Below, in pieces: positions 7,432-17,048 of a stretch of DNA of 64,000 bases. The position numbers and the translations under genes are program-made. The stretch spans positions 248,001-312,000 of the forward strand of contig NZ_JABFHG010000007.1 of the NCBI RefSeq assembly GCF_013112485.1, read 5' to 3'. The notes beneath the pieces were generated by a model. That model made no database searches. It had not been told where the DNA came from and worked only from the letters and a program-made list of their open reading frames with translations. The stretch's first letter is position 1; each line of letters begins with the position of its first letter. This DNA is from Roseicella sp. DB1501. Lineage in GTDB: Bacteria; Pseudomonadota; Alphaproteobacteria; Acetobacterales; Acetobacteraceae.

Positions 7432-8946
7432 TCAGTGGGCGACCTGCAGCGCCTCCTCGGCCGCGATGCCGAGGCATTCCTCGATCTGCGCCCGCAGCCG
7501 GCGCAGGTTGCGGTGCTGCGCGAAGCTCCGCTTCAACGCCCGTTGCGCCTCGATGCCAAGTGCCGGCAGGTCGCGCGCCGGGCAGCCGATATCGGCGGCG
7601 ATGCCCGCCAGCAGCCCGGCCAGCGTGCCTTCGAAGGCAGAGGCGGGCGGCGGCTGCACATGGTGCACCGAGAGGCGCGAAAGCAGCGGCGCCGGGATGC
7701 CGCGCGTCTCGTTCGCTGCCATCACCCAGACCACATGCCGCAGATCGGCCGTGGTGCGGAGGCATTCGTCGAACCAGTTGGCGGCACTCTCCGGCTCGAT
7801 CATGGCGAGCAGCGTGTCATGCGCCCGGCCGTTGCTGTCGCGCTGGCCGCCGGCCTTCTCGATCTCGTCGAGGAAGAGCACCGGGTTCGGCGCATGCAGC
7901 CGGGCGAGTTCGGCGACCGGCCAGGCGGGCGTCGCGGCCGACCAGCCGCGCGCCGTGCCCTGCAGGCAGCGATTGTCCGTCGCACCGCCGAGGTTGAGGC
8001 CAGCGAAGGGCAGGTCGAGGACCTGGGCCAGCCGGCGGGCGAACCAGGTCTTCCCGATGCCGGGCGCCCCAACCAGCAGGATCGGCCGGACCCGCGGCGA
8101 GGGCCGGCCGGCATGCGCGGCGAGAGCGAGGGTGCGGCGGATCTCCTTCAGCGGCGCGGCGAAGGCCGGCGCCTGCTCCGCAAGCTGGTCGATGCGTCGC
8201 CCGGCATCGCGCGGCACCTGCCGCAGCGGCATCGGTGCGGTCAGCGGCTGGTAGGAGAGCCATTCGACGCGGTCGTTCGGCGGCTCGAAGGGCTGCAGCA
8301 CCCGCACGGCGTTCGGCAACGGCTTGGGCCGTGGGGGCGGGGGCGGCTCGGCCGCGACGGGCGCCGGCGCCACGGCGGCCGGCAGGCCCAGCGCCTCCGC
8401 CAGGCGGCGCTGCAGCGGCCGGCTGCTATCGGGTCCCTGGACATGGCGCAGCCAAAGATCGGCGGAGAGGCGGCTGGCGAGCACGAAATGCCGTAGCCGC
8501 GCGGGATTCGCGGCAGCGGCGCCGAGGCCGCGCGCCTCGCTGTGCAGCCGTTGCTGCAGCGCCTCGATGCAGCTCATGGCGCCGAGGCGCGAGAGCGGGC
8601 CACCGCGCTCGGTCACGATCCGGGTCGCGGCGAGGACGAGATCGGAGCCCTGGGCGAAGCGGGCGGCGATGGCGCCGAAGCGCAGGGCGAATTCCAGCAA
8701 GCCGGCATCGTCGCCGGCCTGCAACGGCCCCTCGCCGATACGGGAGGGAAAGAGCGGGGAACGGAGATGGTCGAGCAGCGCCGCCTCGAGCGCCACCAGC
8801 TCCTCGCGCTCGATGGCGAGCCAGAGCCAGAGCGGCGGCGTCCTCTCATCCCCGAAGAGGAGCGCGGAGCCCTGCGGCGTCGTTTCGTTTGTCTGGCAAT
8901 CGGTGGATGCGGGCACGACGTGGCTGTCAATCTGCGTATCGGGCAC
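7432..8946 (-). CDS. Lon-type AAA ATPase lacking a protease domain
   Basis: 504 residues from a GTG at 8946. Residues 1-195 are helical with no recognised domain, followed by a proline-rich linker (about 199-210). The AAA module has Walker A GAPGIGKT (293-300), Walker B VLFLDEIEKA (356-365) and sensor 1 in WVMAANE (407-413). The stretch from Walker B through IPAPLLSRLSVHHV follows the AAA module of Lon protease almost position by position. The protein ends about 65 residues after this, with no S16 protease domain and no catalytic Ser-Lys dyad. It may be an unfoldase or remodelling chaperone; that role is inference. It is convergent with the FkbM gene, and no partner gene is adjacent. Confidence 0.8.
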   Translation of the reverse strand: MPDTQIDSHVVPASTDCQTNETTPQGSALLFGDERTPPLWLWLAIEREELVALEAALLDHLRSPLFPSRIGEGPLQAGDDAGLLEFALRFGAIAARFAQGSDLVLAATRIVTERGGPLSRLGAMSCIEALQQRLHSEARGLGAAAANPARLRHFVLASRLSADLWLRHVQGPDSSRPLQRRLAEALGLPAAVAPAPVAAEPPPPPRPKPLPNAVRVLQPFEPPNDRVEWLSYQPLTAPMPLRQVPRDAGRRIDQLAEQAPAFAAPLKEIRRTLALAAHAGRPSPRVRPILLVGAPGIGKTWFARRLAQVLDLPFAGLNLGGATDNRCLQGTARGWSAATPAWPVAELARLHAPNPVLFLDEIEKAGGQRDSNGRAHDTLLAMIEPESAANWFDECLRTTADLRHVVWVMAANETRGIPAPLLSRLSVHHVQPPPASAFEGTLAGLLAGIAADIGCPARDLPALGIEAQRALKRSFAQHRNLRRLRAQIEECLGIAAEEALQVAH

Positions 8947-9084
8947 GGGCGGAGCTCGCTCCCTAAATTCACGAACTTGAGAGACTAGAGAACATGGTCC
9001 TCATACATTTGTGAATACAATTCTACGAAACGAAAGCGGAATGAATTCCGTGGTTGCAACGTGGCGGGAGCCGTCCGTCCAGCA

Positions 9085-10074
9085 TCAGCGGATCACCAGC
9101 GCATTCCCTGGCGAGCCGATGCCGCCGCGCAGATGCAGCGGCGCGGCCGTGAAGAAGCCCGTGTAACGGCCGGAGGCGGCGCTGTCCGCGGCCAGTGCCT
9201 CGAAGTCGAAGAACTCGCCGATGACCAATCCGAGCCGGGCGATTCCCCAGTGCAACGTCGGCTTCCAGGGGAAATAGGGCCAGGTTTCCACCGTCGGGTT
9301 GTCGGCGCAGGTGGCGGCCACGCCCTGGTCCCAAAGGAAGCGCCACATATCCTCCCCGCCCGAGAGGCCGCTGTAATCCTGCCCCTTGTTGGTGCCGCGG
9401 ATGAGATGGTCGCGCGCATCCAAATCCGGCGTGGCGCGGAAGGCCTCGAGCCAACCGGTGCGGACCAGCAGGATGTCGCCCGGCCGCAGGGCCACGCCCT
9501 CGGCGGCGAGGCAGGCGGCGAGGTCCTCGGCCGAGGCGCGACGGCCGCCGAGCGGCCCCCAGTCACGCCCTGTGGCGGCGAAATGCCGGGCGAGATCGGC
9601 CAGAACCGCGCGCCCGGCGATGCCGTGGCGGAGCGCCTTGTCGATGCCGTTGCGGCTTTCGGCGCCATGCACCACGGCGCTGAGCGGGGCGTGGTTGTAG
9701 AAGCCGTGGTAGGGATCGGCGAAATGGGACAGCCCATCCCACTGCGTGCTGCCCTGCAGCCAGAAGCTGTCCAGCCGGTCGTCGCGGATCAGCCGGCCCG
9801 GCTGCTCGTCGGCGATCAGCGTCGGGCTCGGCGCGGTCCGGCGGCGATGGCTGCCCTGATGCGTGGCGCCGAAGGGCTCGTCGAGCGGCAGGTTCAGGTT
9901 GAAGCGCCGGCCGTTGCGGATCTCGCTGGCCGCCGCGGCGACCGTCGCATCGGTGATGCGGTTCAGCGTGCCGATCTCATCCTCCGGCCCCCAAACGCCC
10001 CAGGCGAGCGGCAGGCCGGAGCCGTCATCGGGTCGGGGCAATTCGTCGTAGCATGGCGGCATTCTTGGCCTCAT
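9085..10074 (-). CDS. Cyclase-family (kynurenine formamidase-like) metal hydrolase
   Basis: 329 residues belonging to the cyclase superfamily (PF04199), metal-dependent hydrolases that include kynurenine formamidase and isatin hydrolase. The metal-site motif appears as GSTQWDGLSHF, a variant of HxGTHxDxPxH in which the first histidine is replaced by Gln, as in a known subgroup annotated only as cyclase family. PGDILLVRTGW and the C-terminal TGFFTAAPLHLRGGIGSPGNALVIR fit the family. Starts at 10074 and 10062 are in frame; I prefer 10074. A divergent Bug receptor gene begins 49 nt away, a pairing often seen with small-acid catabolic genes. Confidence 0.8.
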   Translation of the reverse strand: MRPRMPPCYDELPRPDDGSGLPLAWGVWGPEDEIGTLNRITDATVAAAASEIRNGRRFNLNLPLDEPFGATHQGSHRRRTAPSPTLIADEQPGRLIRDDRLDSFWLQGSTQWDGLSHFADPYHGFYNHAPLSAVVHGAESRNGIDKALRHGIAGRAVLADLARHFAATGRDWGPLGGRRASAEDLAACLAAEGVALRPGDILLVRTGWLEAFRATPDLDARDHLIRGTNKGQDYSGLSGGEDMWRFLWDQGVAATCADNPTVETWPYFPWKPTLHWGIARLGLVIGEFFDFEALAADSAASGRYTGFFTAAPLHLRGGIGSPGNALVIR

Positions 10075-10123
10075 ATCGCCGGCAGGTGACGGCGGATCGT
10101 GCCGCCAAGAAGGGAACGCCACA

Positions 10124-11095
10124 ATGCATCCAACGCGACGCGGCCTGCTCTCGGCCGCCGGCGCCGTGCTCCTCGGCCCGGCGAGGCAGGCCCTTGCGGA
10201 GACCTGGCCGAGCCGGCCGATTCGCCTCGTGGTCCCCTTCGCCGCGGGCGGCGCCGCCGACAGCGCGGCACGGGCCATCACGCCGGCCATGGCGCAGCGC
10301 CTGGGCCAGAGCATCGTCGTCGAGAACCGCACCGGTGCCAGCGGCAGTGTCGGCGGCGGCGCGGTCGCCCAGGCCGCCCCGGATGGCTACACGCTGCTCT
10401 GGGACGCCTCCTCGCATCTGGTGAATCCGGCGCTGATGCGGAACCTGCCCTTCGACTACGCCCGCTTCACGCCTGTCTCGCTGGTGGTGAGCTTCCCCGG
10501 CGTGCTGGCGGTGAAGCAGGATTTCCCGGCGCGCAGCGTCGCGGAGTTCGTCGCGCTGGCCAAGGAGAAGCCCGGCACGATCAGCGTCGGCACCCAGGGC
10601 AATGCCACGGCGGGGCATATCGGCCTGCTGCAATTCTGCCGCCGGGCCGGGATCGAGGTGATCCACGCCCCCTATCGCGGCGGGGCGGAGGCGGCGCGCG
10701 ACCTGGCCGCCGGCTCGATCGACGCGGTCTTCATCACCACGGTCAGCGCCGGCCCCATCGTCGATAGCGGCCGCGCCCGCTTCCTGGCGGTGACGACGGC
10801 GGCGCGCGTCCCGAGCCGAGCCGAGGTGCCGACCCTGTCCGAGAGCGGCTTCCCGGGCTTCGAGTCCAGCGAATGGGCGGCGCTGTTCGGGCCGCACGGC
10901 CTGCCCGCACCCATCGTCGGCGGGCTGCACCAGGCGCTCGTCGCGGCGCTGGCCGAGGAGGGGGTGAAACAGCGCCTGACGCAGATCGGCGCGGTGCCGG
11001 TCGGCAGCGCGCCGACGGATTTCGCGCGCTTCGTGGCGGAGGGCCGGGCGCAGATGGCGAGCTTGGTGAAGGAGGCGGGCATCCGGCTGGATTGA
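10124..11095 (+). CDS. Bug family solute-binding protein (tripartite tricarboxylate transporter type)
   Basis: 323 residues with a twin-arginine-like leader (TRRGLLSAAG) ending in QALAET. The mature protein has the Bug landmarks WPSRPIRLVVPFAAGGAAD (about 28-46), the NRTGASG loop that contacts carboxylates, DGYTLL and GIEVIHAPYRGG. These periplasmic receptors bind carboxylic or amino acids; the cognate TctA/TctB membrane components are not in the window, as is usual for orphan Bug genes. An EamA transporter gene follows after 6 nt and could share its transcript. Confidence 0.92.
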   Translation: MHPTRRGLLSAAGAVLLGPARQALAETWPSRPIRLVVPFAAGGAADSAARAITPAMAQRLGQSIVVENRTGASGSVGGGAVAQAAPDGYTLLWDASSHLVNPALMRNLPFDYARFTPVSLVVSFPGVLAVKQDFPARSVAEFVALAKEKPGTISVGTQGNATAGHIGLLQFCRRAGIEVIHAPYRGGAEAARDLAAGSIDAVFITTVSAGPIVDSGRARFLAVTTAARVPSRAEVPTLSESGFPGFESSEWAALFGPHGLPAPIVGGLHQALVAALAEEGVKQRLTQIGAVPVGSAPTDFARFVAEGRAQMASLVKEAGIRLD

Positions 11096-11101
11096 TCCCC
11101 C

Positions 11102-11977
11102 ATGCCCTTCGATAGCGGCCTTGCGCCGCGCGGCCATGCCGCCGGCATCCTGCTGATGCTCGCCGCGGTGCTCCTCTTCTCGCTGAACGACGTGCTCGGC
11201 AAATGGCTGGTCGCCAGCTACGCGGTCGGGCAGGTGCTGGTGCTGCGCAGCCTGGCCGCGCTCACCGCGCTCTCGCCGCTCGCCTGGCAGCGGCTGCGGC
11301 GGGCGCGGTTCCGGGTGGAGCGGCCAGGCCTGCAGATCCTGCGCGTCGCGCTCGGCGCCGGTGAGTCAGCCTGCTTCTACTGGTCCGTCGGCCATATGCC
11401 GCTCGCCGATGCCATGACCTACTGGATGGCGGCGCCGGTCATGGTGGCCGGGCTGGCCGCGTTGCTGCTCGGCGAGCGGGTGGATGCGCGGCGCGGGGCG
11501 CTGGTGCTGCTCGGCTTCGCGGGCGTCGCCATCGCGCTCGGTGCCGATTTCAACGGACCGCTGCTGCCCTCCCTGGTCGCGCTCGGCGGCGCGCTGCTCT
11601 ACGCGCTGTTCCTGCTGTGCAGCCGGCAGCTGCGGGAGACGCCGGATGCCCTGCTCGCCACCTTCCAGATGCTCGGCGGGCTCGCCCTCGGCCTGGTGCT
11701 ACTCGGCTTCAGCGGCTGGCGCGCGCCCGGCCTGACGGATCTAGTCCTGCTGCTGCTGCTCGGCTTGGCGGCGACGCTCGGCCATGTCGGCGTGACCCGG
11801 GCGCTGAAGCTGGCGCCGGCCTCCGTGGTGGTGCCTTACCAGTACAGCTTCCTGCTCTGGGCAGCGTTCTTCGGCTGGCTTGTCTGGGGCGACCTGCCGG
11901 GCGCCGAGATGCTGGCCGGCGCGGCGCTCATCGTCGCCGCGGGGCTGCTGCTCTACCGGGTGCAGCGGCGCGGCTGA
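11102..11977 (+). CDS. DMT superfamily (EamA) transporter
   Basis: 291 residues with about ten hydrophobic segments arranged as two EamA repeats. The first runs from LMLAAVLLFSLNDVLGKWL to about residue 140; the second starts near LGGALLYALFLLCSRQL. This is the drug/metabolite exporter superfamily of the inner membrane; the substrate cannot be predicted. It lies 6 nt after the Bug gene. Its 3' end faces rplQ, with a shared GC-rich hairpin between them. Confidence 0.9.
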   Translation: MPFDSGLAPRGHAAGILLMLAAVLLFSLNDVLGKWLVASYAVGQVLVLRSLAALTALSPLAWQRLRRARFRVERPGLQILRVALGAGESACFYWSVGHMPLADAMTYWMAAPVMVAGLAALLLGERVDARRGALVLLGFAGVAIALGADFNGPLLPSLVALGGALLYALFLLCSRQLRETPDALLATFQMLGGLALGLVLLGFSGWRAPGLTDLVLLLLLGLAATLGHVGVTRALKLAPASVVVPYQYSFLLWAAFFGWLVWGDLPGAEMLAGAALIVAAGLLLYRVQRRG

Positions 11978-11998
11978 TGCCGGCGGCCCCATATGCGA

Positions 11999-12028
11999 AC
12001 GGGGCGGCAGGTTGCCCCGCCGCCCCGT
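11999..12028. terminator. Hairpin between convergent EamA gene and rplQ
   Basis: Perfect 10-bp stem ACGGGGCGGC / GCCGCCCCGT with a 10-nt loop, between the ends of two convergent genes. The minus-strand 3' flank reads TCGCATAT, a weak U-tract, so it best fits the end of the rplQ operon but could serve both directions. Confidence 0.6.
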
Positions 12029-12062
12029 CCCGCTCATCCATGCTCCGTGGCGGAGCCGGGGA

Positions 12063-12488
12063 TCAGGCTGCCGCCTGCTCCTCCTCCACCGCCTCGGGCT
12101 TCGGGCCGCTATCCTGGCCCTTCGCCGCGGCGTCGCGATCCACCAGCTCGATCACCGCCATGGTTGCGGCATCACCATAGCGCATGCCGGCCTTCAGCAC
12201 GCGGGTATAGCCGCCGTTGCGGGCCTTGTAGCGCTCGGCGATGGTGGTGAAGAGCTTGTCCACCACCTTCTCGTCCATGATCTGCGCATAGGCCTGACGC
12301 CGCGCATGCAGGCCGCCGCGTTTGCCGAGGGTGATGATGCGCTCCACGTAGGGACGCAGCTCCTTCGCCTTCGGCAGGGTGGTGGTGATCTGCTCGTGCT
12401 TCAGCAGGCTGGTCGCCATGTTGCGGAACATGGCGATCCGGTGGGCGGAGGTGACGCCGAGCTTCCGGCCGGCAAGTCCGTGACGCAT
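12063..12488 (-). CDS. rplQ: 50S ribosomal protein L17
   Basis: 141 residues. It begins with the L17 signature [17 protein letters not shown] and contains [16 protein letters not shown]. It binds 23S rRNA near the peptide exit tunnel. It is the last gene of the alpha operon (rpsM-rpsK-rpoA-rplQ), 75 nt after rpoA. The C-terminal 25 residues are acidic and Ala-rich, a modest extension over the E. coli protein. Confidence 0.98.
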   Translation of the reverse strand: MRHGLAGRKLGVTSAHRIAMFRNMATSLLKHEQITTTLPKAKELRPYVERIITLGKRGGLHARRQAYAQIMDEKVVDKLFTTIAERYKARNGGYTRVLKAGMRYGDAATMAVIELVDRDAAAKGQDSGPKPEAVEEEQAAA

Positions 12489-12563
12489 TTTTCCCAGTTC
12501 CCAGGTTGCCGGCGGAGCGGCTCACTCATCGAACATTCGTGGCGCCGGAAGGCACCGTTCCTC

Positions 12564-13586
12564 TCAGAACGGCTCTTCCAGCTTCTTGGCGAGATCCTCG
12601 ATATTCTCCGGCGGCCAGCCCGTGACGGTCATCCCGAGGCCGAGGCCCATGGAGGCGAGGACCTCCTTGATCTCGTTCAGCGACTTGCGGCCGAAGTTCG
12701 GCGTGCGGAGCATCTCCTGCTCCGTCTTCTGCACCAGGTCGCCGATATAGACGATGTTGTCGTTCTTCAGGCAGTTCGCCGAACGGACCGACAGTTCGAG
12801 CTCGTCGACCTTGCGGAGCAGGTTACGGTTGAAGGGCAGGTCGTCCCGCTCCTCCTCCACCTTGCGCTCGCGCGGCTCGTCGAAGTTGATGAAGAGCTGC
12901 AGCTGGTCCTGCAGGATGCGGGCGGCGAGCGCCACGGCATCCTCCGGCGCGACCGTGCCGTCCGTCTCGACATTCAGGACGAGCTTGTCGTAATCGGTCA
13001 CCTGGCCGACGCGGGTCGGCTCGACGCGATAGGCGACGCGGCGGACCGGCGAGTAGATGGCATCGACCGGGATCAGCCCGATCGGCGCATCCTCGGGCCG
13101 GTTCTGCGCGGCGGGGACATAGCCCTTGCCGGTGTTGACGGTCAGCTCCATCGACAGCTTGGCGCCGTCGTCGAGCGTGCAGATCACCAGGTCGGGGTTG
13201 GAGACCTCGATATCGCCCGTCGTCTGGATCTGGCCGGCGGTCACCTCGCCCGGGCCGGTCGCGTTGAGCTGGAGCCGCTTCGGCCCCTCGCCCTGCATCC
13301 GGATGGCGAGCTGCTTCACGTTGAGGACGAGGTCGGTGACATCCTCACGCACGCCCTGGATGCTGCTGAACTCGTGCAGCACGCCGTCGATGCGGATGGC
13401 AGTCACGGCCGCACCCTGCAGCGAGGACAGCAGCACACGACGCAGCGCATTGCCGAGCGTCATGCCGAAGCCACGCTCCAGCGGCTCGGCCACGATGGTC
13501 GCGACGCGCTCCGGATCCGCTCCGGCATCGACCTCGAGCTTCTCCGGACGAATCAGCGACCGCCAATTCCTCTCGATCACCTGCAT
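12564..13586 (-). CDS. rpoA: RNA polymerase alpha subunit
   Basis: 340 residues. The N-terminal domain (about 1-235) dimerises and contacts beta and beta-prime; it includes the [18 protein letters not shown] helix. A linker then leads to the C-terminal domain (about 255-325), whose helix-hairpin-helix region [17 protein letters not shown] binds UP elements and activators. It lies 35 nt after rpsK in the alpha operon. Length and order are typical of alphaproteobacteria. Confidence 0.98.
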   Translation of the reverse strand: MQVIERNWRSLIRPEKLEVDAGADPERVATIVAEPLERGFGMTLGNALRRVLLSSLQGAAVTAIRIDGVLHEFSSIQGVREDVTDLVLNVKQLAIRMQGEGPKRLQLNATGPGEVTAGQIQTTGDIEVSNPDLVICTLDDGAKLSMELTVNTGKGYVPAAQNRPEDAPIGLIPVDAIYSPVRRVAYRVEPTRVGQVTDYDKLVLNVETDGTVAPEDAVALAARILQDQLQLFINFDEPRERKVEEERDDLPFNRNLLRKVDELELSVRSANCLKNDNIVYIGDLVQKTEQEMLRTPNFGRKSLNEIKEVLASMGLGLGMTVTGWPPENIEDLAKKLEEPF

Positions 13587-13621
13587 CTCCTTGCGGCCCC
13601 TTCCCGGATCCGTGGCGCCGC

Positions 13622-14023
13622 TCAGACGCGGCGACGCTTGCGGGGACGGCAGCCGTTGTGCGGGATCGGCGTCACGTCGCGGATCGCGGTGACGTAGAAA
13701 CCGACTGCCTGCAATGCGCGCAGCGCCGACTCACGTCCCGAACCCGGGCCGCTCACCATGATCTCGAGCTGCTCCATCCCGTGCTCGCGCGCCTTGCGGC
13801 CGGCATCCTCGGCCGCGACCTGCGCCGCATAGGGGGTGGACTTCCGGCTGCCCTTGAAGCCCTGGCTGCCCGAGGACGACCAAGCGATCGCGTTGCCTTG
13901 GGCGTCCGTGATCGTCACGATGGTGTTGTTGAAGGAGGCCAGCACATGCGCCACGCCGGTGGCGATGTTCTTGCGCTCCTTCTTGCGCGGCGCGCGGGAG
14001 CCGCCGCGGGGTTCGCGAGCCAT
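13622..14023 (-). CDS. rpsK: 30S ribosomal protein S11
   Basis: 133 residues. The typical core runs from [20 protein letters not shown] to the terminal [12 protein letters not shown], which lies in the small-subunit platform near the mRNA Shine-Dalgarno duplex. A basic N-terminal extension ([18 protein letters not shown]) precedes it. Only one base separates it from rpsM, implying translational coupling. Confidence 0.98.
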   Translation of the reverse strand: MAREPRGGSRAPRKKERKNIATGVAHVLASFNNTIVTITDAQGNAIAWSSSGSQGFKGSRKSTPYAAQVAAEDAGRKAREHGMEQLEIMVSGPGSGRESALRALQAVGFYVTAIRDVTPIPHNGCRPRKRRRV

Positions 14024-14024
14024 C

Positions 14025-14402
14025 TTACTTCGTCACCTTCTTCTTGCCGGCGATCGGCACGGCCTTGCCCTTGCGCGTGCGGGCATTGGTGTGGGTGCGC
14101 TGCCCGCGGACCGGCAGACCCCGGCGGTGACGGAGGCCGCGATAGCAGGCCATGTCCATCAAACGCTTGATGTTCATCGCCACTTCGCGGCGCAGATCGC
14201 CTTCGACCCGGTATTCGCGGTCGATCAGCTCGCGGATCTTGAGGATCTCCTCATCCGTCAGCTGGTTGACGCGGCGCTCCTCCGGGATGCCGAGGGCCTG
14301 GCAGATCTCGAGAGCATTCTTCGGCCCAATGCCGTAGATGTAGCGCAGCGAGATCGGCACGCGCTTGTTCGTGGGAATGTTGACACCGGCGATGCGCGCC
14401 AC
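14025..14402 (-). CDS. rpsM: 30S ribosomal protein S13
   Basis: 125 residues starting [15 protein letters not shown], with the helix-turn-helix region [12 protein letters not shown] and the conserved basic tail [15 protein letters not shown], which contacts P-site tRNA in this family. It is the first gene of the alpha operon and is preceded by a clear promoter about 160 nt upstream, so it does not depend only on readthrough from secY-adk. Confidence 0.98.
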   Translation of the reverse strand: MARIAGVNIPTNKRVPISLRYIYGIGPKNALEICQALGIPEERRVNQLTDEEILKIRELIDREYRVEGDLRREVAMNIKRLMDMACYRGLRHRRGLPVRGQRTHTNARTRKGKAVPIAGKKKVTK

Positions 14403-14560
14403 TGCTCAGCTCCTGGAGCCTGTCGCTCCTGCTCGACACCGATGGACCGAGGCCACCCTGGCCCCTGCGCCCGATCGGCGAGGTGATCTCCGTTAAACCG
14501 ACGAACGGCTAAGCGCGGCCAGGGCGGTCTGAAGGCCACCCCTGCCCGCGAGAGGCGCGG

Positions 14561-14588
14561 ACTATAGCCACGCAACCCTGCCCGTCAA
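14561..14588 (-). promoter_or_regulatory. Sigma-70-type promoter of the rpsM (alpha) operon
   Basis: On the minus strand, -35 TTGACG (14583-14588), a 16-nt spacer and -10 TATAGT (14561-14566). This is the best promoter match in the block and lies in the adk-rpsM gap. It leaves a leader of about 150 nt before rpsM, long enough for autoregulatory RNA structure such as the S4-type control known in other bacteria. No such structure was verified here. Confidence 0.7.
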
Positions 14589-14626
14589 CCCCAATCCGCT
14601 AGCCGGGTGGCCGGGGCCGACCCACG

Positions 14627-15289
14627 CTAGGCTTTCGGCGGCAGGGGCCCGAGAATGGCCTCGATCTGCCGCGCGACCTCGTCCATCTCGGCCATGCCGT
14701 CCACCACCCGCAGGATGCCCTTGGAGGCGTAATAGGGCAGCAGCGGCGCCGTCTGACGGTGATAGGCCTCAAGCCGGGAGGCGACGGTCGCGGCATTGTC
14801 GTCGGCCCGGCGGCTGAACTCGGTGCCGCCGCATTGGTCGCAGACCCCCTCGGCCCTGGGGCGCTTGAAGCTGTCGTGGTAGCCCTCGCCGCATTTGGCG
14901 CAGGTGAAGCGGCCGGAGATGCGCTCGACCAGCGCCGCGTCGTCCACCTGCAGCTCGATGACGTGCTCGAGCGGCATGGCCTTCTCCTTCAGCACCACGT
15001 CCAGGGCCTCGGCCTGCGGCACGGTGCGGGGAAAGCCATCCAGGATGAAGCCCTGCGCCAAGTCAGGCATGGAGACGCGGGCGGCCAGCATGGCGATGAT
15101 GATGGCATCGGGCACCAGCTCGCCCCGCTCCATGATCGCCTTTGCCTGCTGACCAATCTCGCTGCCCGAGCGGACCTCGGCCCGCAGCATGTCGCCGGTG
15201 GAGATCTGCCTGAGGCCGTAGCGATCCTCCAGGCGTTTCGCCTGGGTTCCTTTGCCGGCGCCAGGCGGGCCCAGCAGGATCAGGTTCAT
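14627..15289 (-). CDS. adk: Adenylate kinase (zinc-type LID)
   Basis: 220 residues. Converts ATP + AMP to 2 ADP. P-loop [10 protein letters not shown] (7-16), AMP-binding region [12 protein letters not shown] and a long-type LID domain. The LID carries four cysteines (CAKCGEGYH and CDQCGG), the zinc-binding type found in many alphaproteobacteria and Gram-positives. It lies between secY and the rpsM promoter, a common alphaproteobacterial position. The 180-nt gap to secY contains an 8-bp inverted repeat (15399-15406 / 15424-15431). Confidence 0.98.
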   Translation of the reverse strand: MNLILLGPPGAGKGTQAKRLEDRYGLRQISTGDMLRAEVRSGSEIGQQAKAIMERGELVPDAIIIAMLAARVSMPDLAQGFILDGFPRTVPQAEALDVVLKEKAMPLEHVIELQVDDAALVERISGRFTCAKCGEGYHDSFKRPRAEGVCDQCGGTEFSRRADDNAATVASRLEAYHRQTAPLLPYYASKGILRVVDGMAEMDEVARQIEAILGPLPPKA

Positions 15290-15469
15290 ACCCGTCTTCC
15301 CCCATCATCGCGCGACCGCCCCCATGCCGGCGCCCGCGCCTCCCAAACGGCCTCACCCGGCCGCCCAGAGGCGGCCTTGGGGCACATGCGATCCTAGAGC
15401 AGAAGCGCGGCGGCGCGGCACAGGCTTCTGCGGGCCGGCAGGCACTTGGGCCCGCCGCGCCGCTCCCGC

Positions 15470-16849
15470 TTACCGGCTGCGCGGCGCGCCGCGCCCACCC
15501 AGCCGGGCCTTGCGGATCAGCCCCTCATACTGGTGGGCGAAGAGATGCGACTGGACCTGCGCCACCGTATCCATGGTGACCGAGACGATGATGAGCAGGG
15601 AGGTGCCGCCGAAATAGAAGGGCACCCCGTAATTGCTGATCAGGATCTCCGGCAGGATGCAGACGAGGCAGAGATAGAGCGCGCCCACCGCGGTCAGCCG
15701 GGTCAGCACCCGGTCGAAATAATCCGCCGTGTTCTGCCCGGGCCGGATGCCCGGCACGAAGCCGCCATACTTCTTCAGGTTGTCCGCCGTCTCCACCGGG
15801 TTGAAGACCACCGCGGTGTAGAAGAAGGCGAAGAAGATGATGAGCGCCATGTAGAGCGCCATGTAGAGCGGCCGGCCATGCGCCAGCGCGTTCGCCACCG
15901 TCTGCAAGACGCCTTCCTGCGTCGGGTCGGCGGCGAAGCCGGCCACGGTTGCCGGCAGCAGCAGCAGGGAGGAGGCGAAGATCGGCGGGATGACGCCCGC
16001 GGTGTTCAGCTTGAGCGGCAGGTGCGTCGATTCGCCGCCGAACATGCGGTTGCCGACCTGGCGCTTCGGATACTGCACCGGGATCCGCCGCTGCGCCCGC
16101 TCCACGAAGACGACCAGGGCGATGACCCCGAGCGCCACCAGCAGGAAGAAGATGATGAAGACGGTCGAGAGCGCGCCGGTGCGGCCGAGTTCGAGGGTCG
16201 AGACCAGGGCATGCGGCAGGTTGGCGACGATGCCCGCGAAGATGATGAGCGAGATGCCGTTGCCGACGCCGCGGGCGGTGATCTGCTCGCCCAGCCACAT
16301 CAGGAACATGGTGCCGCCGACCAGCGTGATGACGCAGGAAAGGCGGAAGAACATGCCCGGCTCATGCACCGCCGATCCGAAGCTGCCGCGCATGCTCTCG
16401 AGCCCGACGGCGATGCCCCAGGCCTGGAACATGGCGATGAAGACGGTGAGGTAGCGGGTGTACTGGTTCAGCTTCTTGCGTCCCGACTCGCCCTCCTTCT
16501 TCAGGGCCTCGAGCTGCGGGACGGCGGCGGACATCAGCTGGATGATGATGCTGGCCGAGATGTAGGGCATGATGTTCAGCGCGAACACCGTCATGCGGCC
16601 GAGCGCGCCGCCGGTGAACATGTCGAACATGCCGAGGATGCCGCCGCCATGCTGGGCCAGGATCTCGCCCATCACGGCGGCATCGACGCCCGGGACCGGC
16701 ACATAGGTGCCCAGGCGGTAGACGATCAGTGCACCCAGGGTGAACCAGATGCGCTTCTTGAGCTCGGTGGCCTTGGACAGGACGCCGAGATTCAGATTGG
16801 CCGCGAGTTGTTCGGCGGCGGAGGCCATGGGATTGCGAACCCTCCACAC
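15470..16849 (-). CDS. secY: Preprotein translocase subunit SecY
   Basis: 459 residues with the ten membrane segments of the SecYEG channel. Recognisable parts are the N-terminal ELKKRIWFTLGALIVYRLGTYVPVPG segment, the plug region near GGGILGMFDMFTGG, and the cytosolic loop QYPKRQVGNRMFGG. It follows rplO after 199 nt and ends the spc-type run of genes. secE lies in the same window at 48 kb. Confidence 0.98.
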   Translation of the reverse strand: MWRVRNPMASAAEQLAANLNLGVLSKATELKKRIWFTLGALIVYRLGTYVPVPGVDAAVMGEILAQHGGGILGMFDMFTGGALGRMTVFALNIMPYISASIIIQLMSAAVPQLEALKKEGESGRKKLNQYTRYLTVFIAMFQAWGIAVGLESMRGSFGSAVHEPGMFFRLSCVITLVGGTMFLMWLGEQITARGVGNGISLIIFAGIVANLPHALVSTLELGRTGALSTVFIIFFLLVALGVIALVVFVERAQRRIPVQYPKRQVGNRMFGGESTHLPLKLNTAGVIPPIFASSLLLLPATVAGFAADPTQEGVLQTVANALAHGRPLYMALYMALIIFFAFFYTAVVFNPVETADNLKKYGGFVPGIRPGQNTADYFDRVLTRLTAVGALYLCLVCILPEILISNYGVPFYFGGTSLLIIVSVTMDTVAQVQSHLFAHQYEGLIRKARLGGRGAPRSR

Positions 16850-17048
16850 GGCTGCGGCGCCCGCAACCAGGGAGGCATCCCCGGCCGTGGCGCCGCTGCC
16901 ACGATTCCCTGTCTAGGTAGCCCCCGCCCCATGGGGCGGCAAGCAGGATACCCCGCCTAGAACCGCAGGGCCGTCCGTCGCGGCCGCGGCGTGGCCGTGA
17001 GCCCGGCCAGCGCCTGCGCCCGCAGACGAGCGGCCCTGCCGCGGCGCC

